Of a stretch of DNA of 64,000 bases, positions 23,282 through 31,839 are shown piece after piece. Every line of letters begins with the position of its first letter. The stretch's first letter is position 1. This DNA is from Aromatoleum evansii. GTDB lineage: Bacteria; Pseudomonadota; Gammaproteobacteria; Burkholderiales; Rhodocyclaceae. The notes below the pieces were generated by a model. It saw only the letters and a program-made list of their open reading frames with translations. It was not told the DNA's origin and searched no databases. The position numbers were made by a program, and so were the translations under genes. The DNA is taken from assembly GCF_012910805.1 (NCBI RefSeq), contig NZ_WTVK01000030.1, positions 1 to 64,000 of the forward strand. Reading direction: 5' to 3'.

Positions 23282-26200
23282 CACTTGGTCTCCTGCACGG
23301 TCACGCCGGACGCTTCGTCCTGCGGCTTGCTCTTGAAAATTCGCTTGATCACGACGTAAAACAACGGAATGAAGAAGATGCCCAGCACGGTCGCTGCGAT
23401 GGTGCCACCGAGCACGCCGGTGCCGATCGCATTCTGGCTGCCGGCGCCCGCGCCTTTGGCGATCGCCAGCGGCAACACGCCAAGGCCGAATGCCAGCGAG
23501 GTCATCAGGATGGGCCGCAGCCGCATGCGCACGGCCTCCAGCGTCGCTGCGATCAGATCCTTGCCCTCCTTCTCCATCTGCGCCTTGGCGAACTCCACGA
23601 TCAGGATCGCGTTCTTCGCCGACAGGCCGATGGTCGCCAGCAGGCCGACCTGGAAATACACGTCGTTCGACAGCCCGCGCCCGGTCGCCGCCAGGATCGC
23701 GCCCAGCACCCCCAGCGGCACCACCAGCATCACCGCGAACGGCACCGACCAGCTCTCGTACAGCGCTGCAAGGCACAGGAACACCACCAGCAGCGACAAC
23801 GCGTAAAGCGCCGGAGCCTGTGCACCGGAACGGCGCTCCTCGTAAGAGGTGCCGGTCCATTCGTAGCCGATCCCCGCCGGCAGCTTGGCCATGATCTCCT
23901 CGACCGCAGCCATCGCATCACCGGACGATAGCCCCGGTGCCGCCTGGCCAAGAATCTCGATCGACGGCTGACCGTTGTAACGCTCGAGACGCGGCGAGCC
24001 ATACACCCAGCGTGCCGTCGTGAAAGCCGACAGCGGCACCATCTCGCCCTGTTTATTGCGCACGTACCACTTGCCGAGATCTTCCGGCGTCATCCGCGCG
24101 GGCGCATCCGCCTGCAGGTACACGCGCTTGATGCGGCCCCGGTCGATGAAGTCGTTCACGTACACGCCGCCCCACGCGGTGTTGAGCGTGTCATTGACGT
24201 CCGCGATCGATACGCCCAGCGCGCCCGCCTTGGCATGGTCGATGTCGAGCTGATACTCCGCGACGTCGTCCTGGCCGTTGGGCCGCACGGCAATCAGCCG
24301 CTTGTCCTGCGCCGCCAGCCCCAGGAACTGGTTGCGCGCACCGACCAGCGCATCGTGGCCGAGGCCCGCACGATCCTGCAGCATCAGGTTGAAGCCGTTC
24401 GAGGTGCCGAGTTCCAGCACCGCCGGCGGAACGAAGGCGAAAACCATTGCCTCGCGGATCTGCGAGAACGCCCCCATCGCGCGCCCGGCCACCGACTTCA
24501 CGTCGCGCCCCGGCTCGCGGCGCTCGCCCCAGTCACGCATGCCGACGAAGCCGAGACCCATGTTCTGGCCACTGCCGCCGAAGCTGAAGCCCGCCGCAGT
24601 GAAGATGGTGCGCACGCTGTCCTTCTCGGTCTCGAGGAAGTGCTGTTCGACCTTCTTCAGCACCTCGACCGTGCGCTCCTGGGTTGCACCCGCCGGCAGC
24701 GTGACCTGGGTGAACATCACGCCCTGATCCTCCTCCGGGAGGAAGGAAGTCGGCATGCGGGCGAACATCAATCCCAGCACAGCGATGATCGCGACATAGA
24801 TCACGAGATAGCGGAAGCTGCAATGCAGGATGCGGGCAACGGCCGACTCGTAACGATGCGTGTTGCGCGCGAACATCACGTTGAACCAGTGGAAGAAGCG
24901 GCCGAACATCCCGCCCTCGCCATGCTCGTGTCCTTTCTCCACCGGTTTCAGCATCGTCGCGCACAGTGCCGGCGTGAACACGATCGCGACCAGCACCGAG
25001 AGGCCCATCGCCGCGGCGATCGTGATAGAGAACTGGCGGTAGATCACGCCCGTCGATCCGCCGAAGAACGCCATCGGGATGAACACCGCCGACAGCACGA
25101 GGCCGATGCCGACCAGCGCGCCTGTGATCTGCCCCATCGACTTCTTCGTCGCCTCCTTGGGCGAAAGCCCCTCCTCCGTCATCACGCGTTCGACGTTCTC
25201 CACGACCACGATGGCGTCGTCCACGAGCAGGCCGATCGCCAGCACCAGGCCGAACATCGTGAGCGTGTTGATCGAGAAGCCGGCCGCCGCCATAACGCCG
25301 AAGGTACCGAGCAGCACCACCGGCACCGCGATGGTCGGGATGATCGTCGCGCGGAAGTTCTGCAGGAACAGATACATCACCAGGAACACCAGCGCGATCG
25401 CCTCGATCAGCGTCTGCACCACGCCCTGGATCGAGATCTTCACGAAGGGCGTCGTGTCGTAGGGAACCACGACCTCGATGCCGGCCGGGAAATAGGGCTT
25501 CATCTGTTCGATCTTCGCCCGCACCGCGGCCGCAGTCTCAAGCGCGTTGGCACCCGCCGCGAGCTTCACGCCGATACCGGCGGCCGGCTCCCCGTTGAAG
25601 CGACCGACGATGCCGTAGTTCTCGGCCCCGATCTCGATGCGCGCGACATCTCTGAGCCGCACCTCACCGCCCTGCGCGGAGCTGCGCAGCAGGATCTTTT
25701 CGAACTGCTCCACCGACTCCAGGCGGTTCTGTGCGGTGATCGTCGCCGTGAAGCCCTGCCCAGACACCGCCGGCACGCCGCCGAGCTGGCCGGCCGAAAC
25801 CTGGGCGTTCTGCGTGCGGATCGCCGCCTGCACGTCACCCGGCGTCAGGTGGTAGTTGTTGAGCTTGGCCGGATCCAGCCACACACGCATCGCGTACTGG
25901 GCGCCGAACACCTGCACTTCGCCGACCCCGGTCACGCGTGACAGCGGATCCTGCACGCTCGACACCAGGAAATCCGAGAGGTCGGCACGATCGAGATTCT
26001 TGTCCTTCGCAACGAAACCCAGCACCATCAGGAAGTTGCGCGTCGACTTGGCGACCTGCACCCCCTGCTGCTGCACCGCCTGCGGCACCAGCGGCAAGGC
26101 CAGCTGCAGCTTGTTCTGCACCTGCACCTGCGCGATGTCCGGGTTCGTGCCCGCATCGAAGGTCAGCGTGATCGTCGCGCGACCGAAGGAATCCGACGAC

Positions 26201-26439
26201 GAACTCATGTACAACAGGCCGTCGAGACCGGTCATCTTCTGCTCGATGACCTGCGTGACGGAGTCCTGCACCGTCTTGGCCGAAGCCCCGGGATAGGTCG
26301 CATTGATGACCACGGTCGGAGGCGCGATCGACGGATACTGCGCCACCGGCAGGCGCAGGATGGACAGCGCCCCGAACAGCATGATCACGATCGCGATGAC
26401 CCACGCGAAGATGGGCCGGTCGATGAAGAAACGTGCCAT
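23281..26439 (-). CDS. RND multidrug efflux pump, HAE1 (AcrB/MexB) family
   Basis: The 1052-residue inner-membrane pump has the normal AcrB length. The proton-relay pair is in [17 protein letters not shown] (Asp-Asp near residues 405-406), and the N-terminus [17 protein letters not shown] is classical. [17 protein letters not shown] and [14 protein letters not shown] are conserved helices. It exports amphiphilic compounds with the adaptor and channel encoded on either side. Close spacing (11 bases after the adaptor, 1-base overlap with the channel gene) shows one operon. In this locus it may protect against phenolic compounds, but that is conjecture. Confidence 0.95.
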   Translation of the reverse strand: MARFFIDRPIFAWVIAIVIMLFGALSILRLPVAQYPSIAPPTVVINATYPGASAKTVQDSVTQVIEQKMTGLDGLLYMSSSSDSFGRATITLTFDAGTNPDIAQVQVQNKLQLALPLVPQAVQQQGVQVAKSTRNFLMVLGFVAKDKNLDRADLSDFLVSSVQDPLSRVTGVGEVQVFGAQYAMRVWLDPAKLNNYHLTPGDVQAAIRTQNAQVSAGQLGGVPAVSGQGFTATITAQNRLESVEQFEKILLRSSAQGGEVRLRDVARIEIGAENYGIVGRFNGEPAAGIGVKLAAGANALETAAAVRAKIEQMKPYFPAGIEVVVPYDTTPFVKISIQGVVQTLIEAIALVFLVMYLFLQNFRATIIPTIAVPVVLLGTFGVMAAAGFSINTLTMFGLVLAIGLLVDDAIVVVENVERVMTEEGLSPKEATKKSMGQITGALVGIGLVLSAVFIPMAFFGGSTGVIYRQFSITIAAAMGLSVLVAIVFTPALCATMLKPVEKGHEHGEGGMFGRFFHWFNVMFARNTHRYESAVARILHCSFRYLVIYVAIIAVLGLMFARMPTSFLPEEDQGVMFTQVTLPAGATQERTVEVLKKVEQHFLETEKDSVRTIFTAAGFSFGGSGQNMGLGFVGMRDWGERREPGRDVKSVAGRAMGAFSQIREAMVFAFVPPAVLELGTSNGFNLMLQDRAGLGHDALVGARNQFLGLAAQDKRLIAVRPNGQDDVAEYQLDIDHAKAGALGVSIADVNDTLNTAWGGVYVNDFIDRGRIKRVYLQADAPARMTPEDLGKWYVRNKQGEMVPLSAFTTARWVYGSPRLERYNGQPSIEILGQAAPGLSSGDAMAAVEEIMAKLPAGIGYEWTGTSYEERRSGAQAPALYALSLLVVFLCLAALYESWSVPFAVMLVVPLGVLGAILAATGRGLSNDVYFQVGLLATIGLSAKNAILIVEFAKAQMEKEGKDLIAATLEAVRMRLRPILMTSLAFGLGVLPLAIAKGAGAGSQNAIGTGVLGGTIAATVLGIFFIPLFYVVIKRIFKSKPQDEASGVTVQETK

Positions 26440-26450
26440 TGTCCGCTACC

Positions 26451-27653
26451 TCAGTTGGCCGCCGCCGGGGCAGGGGCCGCCGCTGCGGGCGAACCCGCCG
26501 CACCGGCTTCCTGAGCCTGCACCGCCGCGCCCGGACGCACCTTCTGCAAGCCCTCGACGATCACGCGCTCGCCCGGCGCCAGCCCCTGCGTCACCACCCA
26601 CGCGTCCCCCTGCGACTGCGCCGTCGTGACGATGCGCGACTCGACCTTGCTCTCGCCATTGACCACCATCACTGTCGCGTTCCCGCGCGCATCGCGGCTC
26701 AGGGCCGCATGCGGAACGAGGATCGCATCACTATTCACACCCTGCGAGAGCCGGGCACGGACATACATGCCCGGCAGCAGCTCGCCCTTCGGGTTCGGGA
26801 ACACCGCGCGCAGCGTCACGCTGCCGGTGCCCTGATCGACGGTGATCTCGGAAAATTCCAGCTTACCCTCCGCCCCGTAGAGCGAGCCATCCTCGAGCAC
26901 CAGCTTGACCGGAACCGCATCGCCACCGGCACGCTTCAAGCGCCCGTCGGCAAGATCGCGGCGCAGCTTCAGCAGCTCGGCACTCGACTGCGTGACGTCA
27001 ACATAGATCGGATCGAGCTTCTGCACCGTTGCCAGCGCCGCCGCCTGATTGGCCGTCACCAGCGCGCCGGGCGTCACGGACGAACGGCCGATACGGCCAC
27101 TGATCGGCGAGCTCACGCGGGTGAAATCGAGATCGATCTTCGCCCGGTCGACCGCCGCCTTGGCGCTCGCCACCTCGGCCTGCGCCTGCTTGAGCGCCGC
27201 CGCCGCGTCGTCATTGGCCTGCTTGCTCACCGCCTCGATGCCGACCAGCTGGGCATAGCGCTCCGCCTTCAGCCGCGCCGCCTGGACATTCGCCTCGGCA
27301 CGGGCAAGGTTCGCCCTGGCGCTGTCGTAGGCAGCCTGATAGGTCGCCGGATCGATCTGGTACAGCACCTGCCCGGCCTTCACCTCGCTGCCTTCCGTGA
27401 ACAGCCGCTGCTTGACGATTCCGCCCACCTGCGGCCGCAGCTCCGCGATCAGATAGGGCGCGGTCCGGCCCGGCAGCTCCGACGTCATCGGAACCGCTTC
27501 CGTGCGTACCGAAACCACCGTCACGGCGGGCGCTCCCTGCCCCGCGCCGGGGCCCGTGGGCTGCGACTTGCCACCGCTGCAGGCGGATACGACAAATGCG
27601 CCAACGACCATGGTCATCAGGATGTTGAAACGCTGGCTGGGGTTTCTTTGCAT
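26451..27653 (-). CDS. RND efflux periplasmic adaptor lipoprotein (AcrA/MexA type)
   Basis: The 400-residue membrane fusion protein joins pump and channel. The lipobox VVSAC places the lipid on Cys25. The lipoyl halves (TAPYLIAELRPQVGGIVKQR, then FTRVSSPISGRIG) flank a helical hairpin, and VTLRAVFPNPKGELLPGMYV marks the beta-barrel. I chose ATG 27653 with GAGGCGAA in front; an ATG at 27671 is also in frame. It is the first gene of the operon, divergent from the TetR gene, with the operator between. The C-terminus is Ala/Pro-rich. Confidence 0.92.
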   Translation of the reverse strand: MQRNPSQRFNILMTMVVGAFVVSACSGGKSQPTGPGAGQGAPAVTVVSVRTEAVPMTSELPGRTAPYLIAELRPQVGGIVKQRLFTEGSEVKAGQVLYQIDPATYQAAYDSARANLARAEANVQAARLKAERYAQLVGIEAVSKQANDDAAAALKQAQAEVASAKAAVDRAKIDLDFTRVSSPISGRIGRSSVTPGALVTANQAAALATVQKLDPIYVDVTQSSAELLKLRRDLADGRLKRAGGDAVPVKLVLEDGSLYGAEGKLEFSEITVDQGTGSVTLRAVFPNPKGELLPGMYVRARLSQGVNSDAILVPHAALSRDARGNATVMVVNGESKVESRIVTTAQSQGDAWVVTQGLAPGERVIVEGLQKVRPGAAVQAQEAGAAGSPAAAAPAPAAAN

Positions 27654-27720
27654 GTTTCGCCTCGAAATCATCGCGCACCGCCGGTCGCAATGCGCTGAAC
27701 GGAATTCATTGTGCCAGAAT

Positions 27721-27756
27721 TAGAATGATCATTCTAGATTGAGCGCTCATTCTATG
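27721..27756. promoter_or_regulatory. Operator for the TetR repressor
   Basis: TAGAATGATCATTCTA (27721-27736) is a perfect 16-bp palindrome. Next to it AGATTGA-GCGC-TCATTCT (27735-27752) repeats the half-site TCATTCT with a four-base insert. The pair lies between the divergent adaptor and tetR genes, where repressor binding would silence both. Confidence 0.7.
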
Positions 27757-27776
27757 TTAGCCTTGGTCGCAGATCA

Positions 27777-28424
27777 ATGTTGCTGCAAACGCGTTACGAC
27801 CACGAGAACCGCCAGATGTGCCCCGAACCCGTCGAACATTCACGCGCCGAAGCGCGCCGCGCCCAGATCCTTGACGCTGCTGCCGACTGCTTCCGCCAGC
27901 ACGGATTCCATGGCGCCAGCATTTCGCAGATCTCGAAGGCGGCGGGTATGAGCCCGGGGCATATCTATCACTACTTCGAAAACAAGGAAGCGATCATCTC
28001 GGCAATCGTCGCGAGCGACCTCGAACGCTTCCTCACCCTCACGGCCGAAATCAGGTCCGCGTGCAACGTGCGCGAAGCCATGCTCGCCCGCGTGGCCGAA
28101 GGCATCGACCAGTGCCTGGACCCGCTGACTGCAGGTCTGAAGCTGGAAATCGTCGCGGAAGCCTCACGCAACCCCCATGTTGCCGAAATCGTGCGCGCGG
28201 CCGACCAGGTCTGCCGCGAGAGCCTCATGCTGACGATACGGGACGTGCGCGGCGCAGCCGGTCACGAGGACGACGACGCAAAGCTCGCCGCGATGGTCGA
28301 GGTCTTGGTCACGATGTTCGAAGGGCTGCAGATCAGGACGATCCGCAACGAGAACATCGATCGCAACGTCGTGATTCCCCTGTTCCAGAACGCCCTGCGC
28401 AACCTGCTGGACAACACGCCCTGA
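27777..28424 (+). CDS. TetR/AcrR-family repressor of the RND pump
   Basis: The 215-residue protein (or 202 from the ATG at 27816) has the TetR HTH in FHGASISQISKAAGMSPGHIYHYFENKEA, preceded by RRAQILDAAADCFRQHGF. The C-terminal domain would bind pump substrates and release DNA. It is divergent from the efflux operon and next to a clear dyad operator, so control of the pump and of itself is very likely. Both possible starts have weak ribosome sites. Confidence 0.88.
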   Translation: MLLQTRYDHENRQMCPEPVEHSRAEARRAQILDAAADCFRQHGFHGASISQISKAAGMSPGHIYHYFENKEAIISAIVASDLERFLTLTAEIRSACNVREAMLARVAEGIDQCLDPLTAGLKLEIVAEASRNPHVAEIVRAADQVCRESLMLTIRDVRGAAGHEDDDAKLAAMVEVLVTMFEGLQIRTIRNENIDRNVVIPLFQNALRNLLDNTP

Positions 28425-28578
28425 GGCCACGGCCGGCTCCGCGCCCTGCTCACGCCTCACCGGCACACACGGCGAGCCGTGCTCTCGCAGCCCCGCTCGC
28501 CCCATTTATCCGCTCCTCCCGCCCCCGCGGACGCTGCCATGCAGCACTCCCGATGAAACCGGGGATATGCGCCTGCTT

Positions 28579-28607
28579 GTAACCTTTGCACGCGCCATCT
28601 CATCTAA
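28579..28607 (+). promoter_or_regulatory. ECF-type promoter upstream of the sigma factor gene
   Basis: GTAACC (28579-28584) and CATCTAA (28601-28607) are spaced by 16 bases, a typical ECF arrangement with the AAC core in the -35. It lies about 20 bases before the ATG, suggesting autoregulation. Confidence 0.45.
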
Positions 28608-28628
28608 TGGGCAAAACGGGAGCACGTC

Positions 28629-29354
28629 ATGACAACCGTCGCACGTACCGGATCCTCGCCCGAGTCGGACAGGGCCCTGATCGAAGGCATCCTCGCCGGC
28701 GAAGTCCTGGCCTTCGAGCGCCTGATGCGCCAGCACAATCGCCGCCTGTTCCGTGTCGCGCGCAGCATCCTGCGCGACGACGCCGAAGCCGAGGACGCCG
28801 TGCAGGACGGCTACATCGAAGCACACCGCGCCCTGCGCAACTTCCGCGGCGAGTCCCGCCTGTCCACCTGGCTCACGCGCATCGTCGTGAACCAGGCCCT
28901 CGCCCATCGGCGCGCACGCCGGTCGGCCGCTGATACCGATACCGATCTCGACACGCTCCCCGACCACGGCGACGACGACATCGCACGAACGCCGGAAACC
29001 CTGGCGATGCGGGCGGAACTGCTTCGCATCATCGAATCCTCCATCGACCGCCTGCCCGAAGCCCATCGCACGGTATTCATGCTGCGAGCGGTCGAAGGGC
29101 TCAGCGTCGACGAAACGGCCGCAGCGCTGGGCATCTCCGAAGGCAACACCAAAGTCCGCCTCCTGCGCGCCCGCGCGCAGTTGCGAGAATCACTCGGCCA
29201 GCACCTCGGCACGCTGCTCGAGGACGTATTCAGCTTCGACGGCGAGCGCTGCGACCGCATCGTTGCGCGCGTATGCGAACGCCTCGGCCTGACGCTCTCG
29301 GTGCCCCCCAACCATCCCGCTCAGGATGAACAGCCAGCCGGCCCTCGACACTGA
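28629..29354 (+). CDS. ECF-subfamily RNA polymerase sigma factor with C-terminal extension
   Basis: The 241-residue protein has sigma region 2 (FERLMRQHNRRLFRVARSIL, DAEDAVQDGYIEAHRALRNF, STWLTRIVVNQAL) and region 4 (LPEAHRTVFMLRAVEGLSVDETAAALGISEGNTKVRLLRAR). About 45 residues continue beyond region 4, with FSFDGERCDRIVARVCERLGL, a segment with two Cys residues. Most ECF factors are shorter. No anti-sigma gene is next to it; the following gene is def on the other strand. Either the anti-sigma factor is elsewhere or the extension controls activity. Confidence 0.88.
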   Translation: MTTVARTGSSPESDRALIEGILAGEVLAFERLMRQHNRRLFRVARSILRDDAEAEDAVQDGYIEAHRALRNFRGESRLSTWLTRIVVNQALAHRRARRSAADTDTDLDTLPDHGDDDIARTPETLAMRAELLRIIESSIDRLPEAHRTVFMLRAVEGLSVDETAAALGISEGNTKVRLLRARAQLRESLGQHLGTLLEDVFSFDGERCDRIVARVCERLGLTLSVPPNHPAQDEQPAGPRH

Positions 29355-29373
29355 GGTCGGACCTGCACTCCAC

Positions 29374-29913
29374 TCATTCTGCCCCCGGATCGTCTCCCGA
29401 ATCCGGGAACAACACGTCGGCAAAGCCGAACCTGCTCAAGTCGCGCATGCGCATCGGGTACAGCACGCCCGCTAGATGATCGCATTCGTGCTGCACGACC
29501 CGCGCGTGAAACCCGTCCACACTGCGGTCGATCCGGCTGCCGTCCGGCGCGCGCCCCTGGTAGCGGATACGCCGGTAGCGCGGCACCACCCCGCGCAACC
29601 CCGGCACGGACAGGCAACCTTCCCAGCCCTCCTCCTCGTCGCCGTCCAGCGGCGTGATGACCGGATTCACGAGGATCGTGCGCGGCACCGGCGGCGCCTC
29701 CGGATAACGATCGCTGTGCTCGAAGCCGAAGATCACCACCTGCAGCCCCACCCCGATCTGCGGAGCCGCCAGCCCGACGCCCCCCGCGGCGGCCATCGTG
29801 TCGAACATGTCGGCGATCAGCGCATCGAGTTCCCGCGTGGCGAACGCGCGCACCGGCTCGGCCGCCTGGAGCAGGCGCGGATCGCCCATGCGGAGGATGG
29901 ATCTGACTGCCAT
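29374..29913 (-). CDS. def: Peptide deformylase
   Basis: The 179-residue metalloenzyme removes the N-formyl group from new proteins. All three motifs are present: GVGLAAPQ (45-52), EGCLSVPG with Cys100, and QHECDHLAG with His142, Glu143 and His146. The insertion in [19 protein letters not shown] is normal for the family. It is not next to fmt here, so it may be one of two paralogues in the genome. It is convergent with the sigma factor gene. Confidence 0.93.
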   Translation of the reverse strand: MAVRSILRMGDPRLLQAAEPVRAFATRELDALIADMFDTMAAAGGVGLAAPQIGVGLQVVIFGFEHSDRYPEAPPVPRTILVNPVITPLDGDEEEGWEGCLSVPGLRGVVPRYRRIRYQGRAPDGSRIDRSVDGFHARVVQHECDHLAGVLYPMRMRDLSRFGFADVLFPDSGDDPGAE

Positions 29914-30076
29914 GGATTACACGCTCCCGAACGGTTTCGACGTGATGGACGCCGGCCGCACGACCGCCGGCCCGCGCGCAATGGTACGACGAGCCCGATC
30001 CGCATCAAAGCCGCCTCCGCCCTCCCGGCCGCGGCTCCGACGGCGCGATCGCCCCGAATTGAGCGGTTTTCCCAAC

Positions 30077-30115
30077 GCTTATCGACGCAGCGACAGCCGC
30101 TTCGCGGCGATAAGC
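30077..30115. repeat. Inverted repeat before the 56-residue gene
   Basis: GCTTATCG (30077-30084) and CGATAAGC (30108-30115) are perfect arms around a second small hairpin (GCCGC-TTC-GCGGC). It could be a structured leader or an operator. The rest of 29914-30162 shows no gene. Confidence 0.4.
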
Positions 30116-30162
30116 TGATCCCATGTCCGAACCGTTTGGTACGAACGGACGAGGAGCCGAAG

Positions 30163-30333
30163 ATGGACATCGAATATCTGGAATACGACTGCGAGGTGAT
30201 CGACCTCGATGACAACCCCGCCCCCGGCCGCGAAGCACAGGCCGACGATGCCGCGGTCGAGGCTGTGTTTGCCAGCTGGTTCACCGACTGGCGCAACCGC
30301 AGCGCAGCCGACGCAGGGATCGGCGCGAACTGA
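30163..30333 (+). CDS. Small acidic protein of unknown function (56 residues)
   Basis: I do not recognise this protein. It starts MDIEYLEYDCEVIDLDD with a GAGGAG ribosome site at good distance, and contains 12 or so acidic residues and an aromatic stretch (ASWFTDWRN). It has no signal or membrane segment. It lies between def and alkB, in the same direction as alkB, with 76 bases between them. The good ribosome site and the conserved-looking aromatic motif favour a real gene. Confidence 0.5.
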   Translation: MDIEYLEYDCEVIDLDDNPAPGREAQADDAAVEAVFASWFTDWRNRSAADAGIGAN

Positions 30334-30409
30334 CCTTCTGCGCTACCATCGCCCACACCGATCAGCGGCGCCTGCGCGCAACCCCCGCGCTTCACGACGA
30401 ATCGTCCGG

Positions 30410-31063
30410 ATGACGCCCGACCTCTTCGATCATGGCGACGAAGCCCCCACCGGCCGCGAAGCGCTGGCACCGGGCGCGCTGGTGCTGCGCGGCTTCGCCC
30501 GCAACCAGGCCGAGGGCCTTGTCGCCGAGATCGACGCAATCTGCGCTCGCGCCCCGTTTCGTCACATGCTCACGCCTGGCGGTCAGCGCATGTCCGCCGC
30601 GATGACCAACTGCGGCCCGCTCGGCTGGGTATCGGACCGCCGCGGCTATCGTTACCAAGCCGTCGATCCCGACAGCGGCAAGCCTTGGCCGCCCATGCCC
30701 GGCGCCTTCCTCCGACTCGCCGCGGATGCCGCCGCCGAGGCCGGGTTTGCAGGATTCGTTCCCGACGCCTGCCTCATCAACCGCTACGAGCCCGGCGCCC
30801 GGATGTCCCTGCATCAGGACCGCGACGAACGCGACCTGTCGGCCCCCATCGTCTCGGTATCGCTCGGCCTGCCGGCGATCTTCCTGTTCGGCGGCCCGAA
30901 TCGCAGCGACCGCGCCGAACGCGTGCTCCTCCTGCACGGTGACGTCGTGGTGTGGGGCGGCCCGTCCCGGCTGCGCTTCCACGGCATCCTCCCCGTCAAG
31001 GAGGGCGCTCACGCACTGCTCGGCCGCCAGCGCATCAACCTGACCTTCCGCAAGACAGCCTGA
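30410..31063 (+). CDS. alkB: DNA oxidative demethylase AlkB
   Basis: The 217-residue Fe(II)/2-oxoglutarate dioxygenase repairs 1-methyladenine and 3-methylcytosine in DNA. Iron ligands are His135, Asp137 (LHQDRDE) and His191 (LRFHGI); 2-oxoglutarate is held by Arg208 and Arg214 (RQRINLTFR). Length and spacing match E. coli AlkB closely. The ATG at 30410 has a weak ribosome site but is the only start that gives the family N-terminus. No ada gene is adjacent. Confidence 0.95.
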   Translation: MTPDLFDHGDEAPTGREALAPGALVLRGFARNQAEGLVAEIDAICARAPFRHMLTPGGQRMSAAMTNCGPLGWVSDRRGYRYQAVDPDSGKPWPPMPGAFLRLAADAAAEAGFAGFVPDACLINRYEPGARMSLHQDRDERDLSAPIVSVSLGLPAIFLFGGPNRSDRAERVLLLHGDVVVWGGPSRLRFHGILPVKEGAHALLGRQRINLTFRKTA

Positions 31064-31187
31064 GCGGCCGCAACGTCGCGCGGAGCACCATCGACGCCGG
31101 GCACATCGAGCTTATCGGAGTACCGTCAGGTGTACCGGCACCGATCGCCCGCCAGGGAAATCCGCAACCACACCGCCAGACGTAAAA

Positions 31188-31218
31188 AAACCCGCCGGGC
31201 CTAAAGCCGAGCGGGTTT
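31188..31218 (-). terminator. Terminator of tRNA-Val
   Basis: AAACCCGC...GCGGGTTT forms an 8-bp stem on the minus strand followed by a run of seven T. It lies 34 bases after the tRNA. Confidence 0.8.
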
Positions 31219-31251
31219 CTCGTGCAGCTTGCCACCTGGTGGCTGATGTTC

Positions 31252-31327
31252 TGGTGGGTGCTAACGGGGTCGAACCGCTGACATCCTCCTTGTAAGGGAG
31301 GCGCTCTACCAACTGAGCTAAGCACCC
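31252..31327 (-). tRNA. tRNA-Val (anticodon TAC)
   Basis: The minus strand reads GGGTGCTTAGCTCAGTTGGT and folds as a full cloverleaf: acceptor GGGTGCT/AGCACCC, D arm GCTC/GAGC, anticodon arm CTCCC-TTACAAG-GGAG type loop with TAC, T arm with GGTTCGACCC, and an encoded CCA end. It lies 37 bases after hupB in the same direction. Confidence 0.96.
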
Positions 31328-31364
31328 GTACTGGACGGGTACTTGGCCCTTCCAGCAAAGTCCG

Positions 31365-31637
31365 TCAGTTTACTGCATCTTTCAGGGCCTTGCCAGCCCT
31401 GAATTTCGGAACCTTCGCCGCCTTGATCTTGATGTTCTTGCCGGTACGCGGATTCCGTCCGGTGCGCGCCGCACGCTCGCCAACATGGAAGGTGCCGAAC
31501 CCGACGAGGGTCACGGAGTCGCCCGCCTGAAGCGCGTCCTTGACCGCCGCAATCGCAGCATCGAGCGCCTTGCCCGCGGCCGCCTTCGACAACTCTGCTC
31601 CCGAGGCGATTTGGTCGATCAGTTCGGATTTATTCAC
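31365..31637 (-). CDS. hupB: HU-family DNA-binding protein
   Basis: The 90-residue nucleoid protein has the full HU fold: [18 protein letters not shown], then [22 protein letters not shown] with the DNA-intercalating arm ([12 protein letters not shown]), and [15 protein letters not shown]. It compacts and bends DNA as a dimer. It follows lon as in many Gram-negative genomes, with AGAAGGGG before the ATG. Confidence 0.96.
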   Translation of the reverse strand: MNKSELIDQIASGAELSKAAAGKALDAAIAAVKDALQAGDSVTLVGFGTFHVGERAARTGRNPRTGKNIKIKAAKVPKFRAGKALKDAVN

Positions 31638-31767
31638 TTAAGTCCCCTTCTGGATATGAGAGCGATGACCCGAAATGCGCAAACCCACAGCCGGAGCCGC
31701 ATTCAGGGCGATTCCAAATGCGTTGCGAGAAGCACGGCCTTTATATCGCGCGGTCTTCCGGGGTGTC

Positions 31768-31807
31768 AATACGCGCTGCAGCGATTTACATCGTTGCAGC
31801 GCGTATT
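31768..31807. repeat. Large hairpin between lon and hupB
   Basis: Two 18-base arms (AATACGCGCTGCAGCGAT and its near-complement, one mismatch) flank the loop TTAC. It is 33 bases after the lon stop. There is no T-run, so it may stabilise the mRNA 3' end rather than stop transcription. Confidence 0.65.
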
Positions 31808-31839
31808 CGACGCGGGACTCGGGGACCCGTCCCTCGCTC

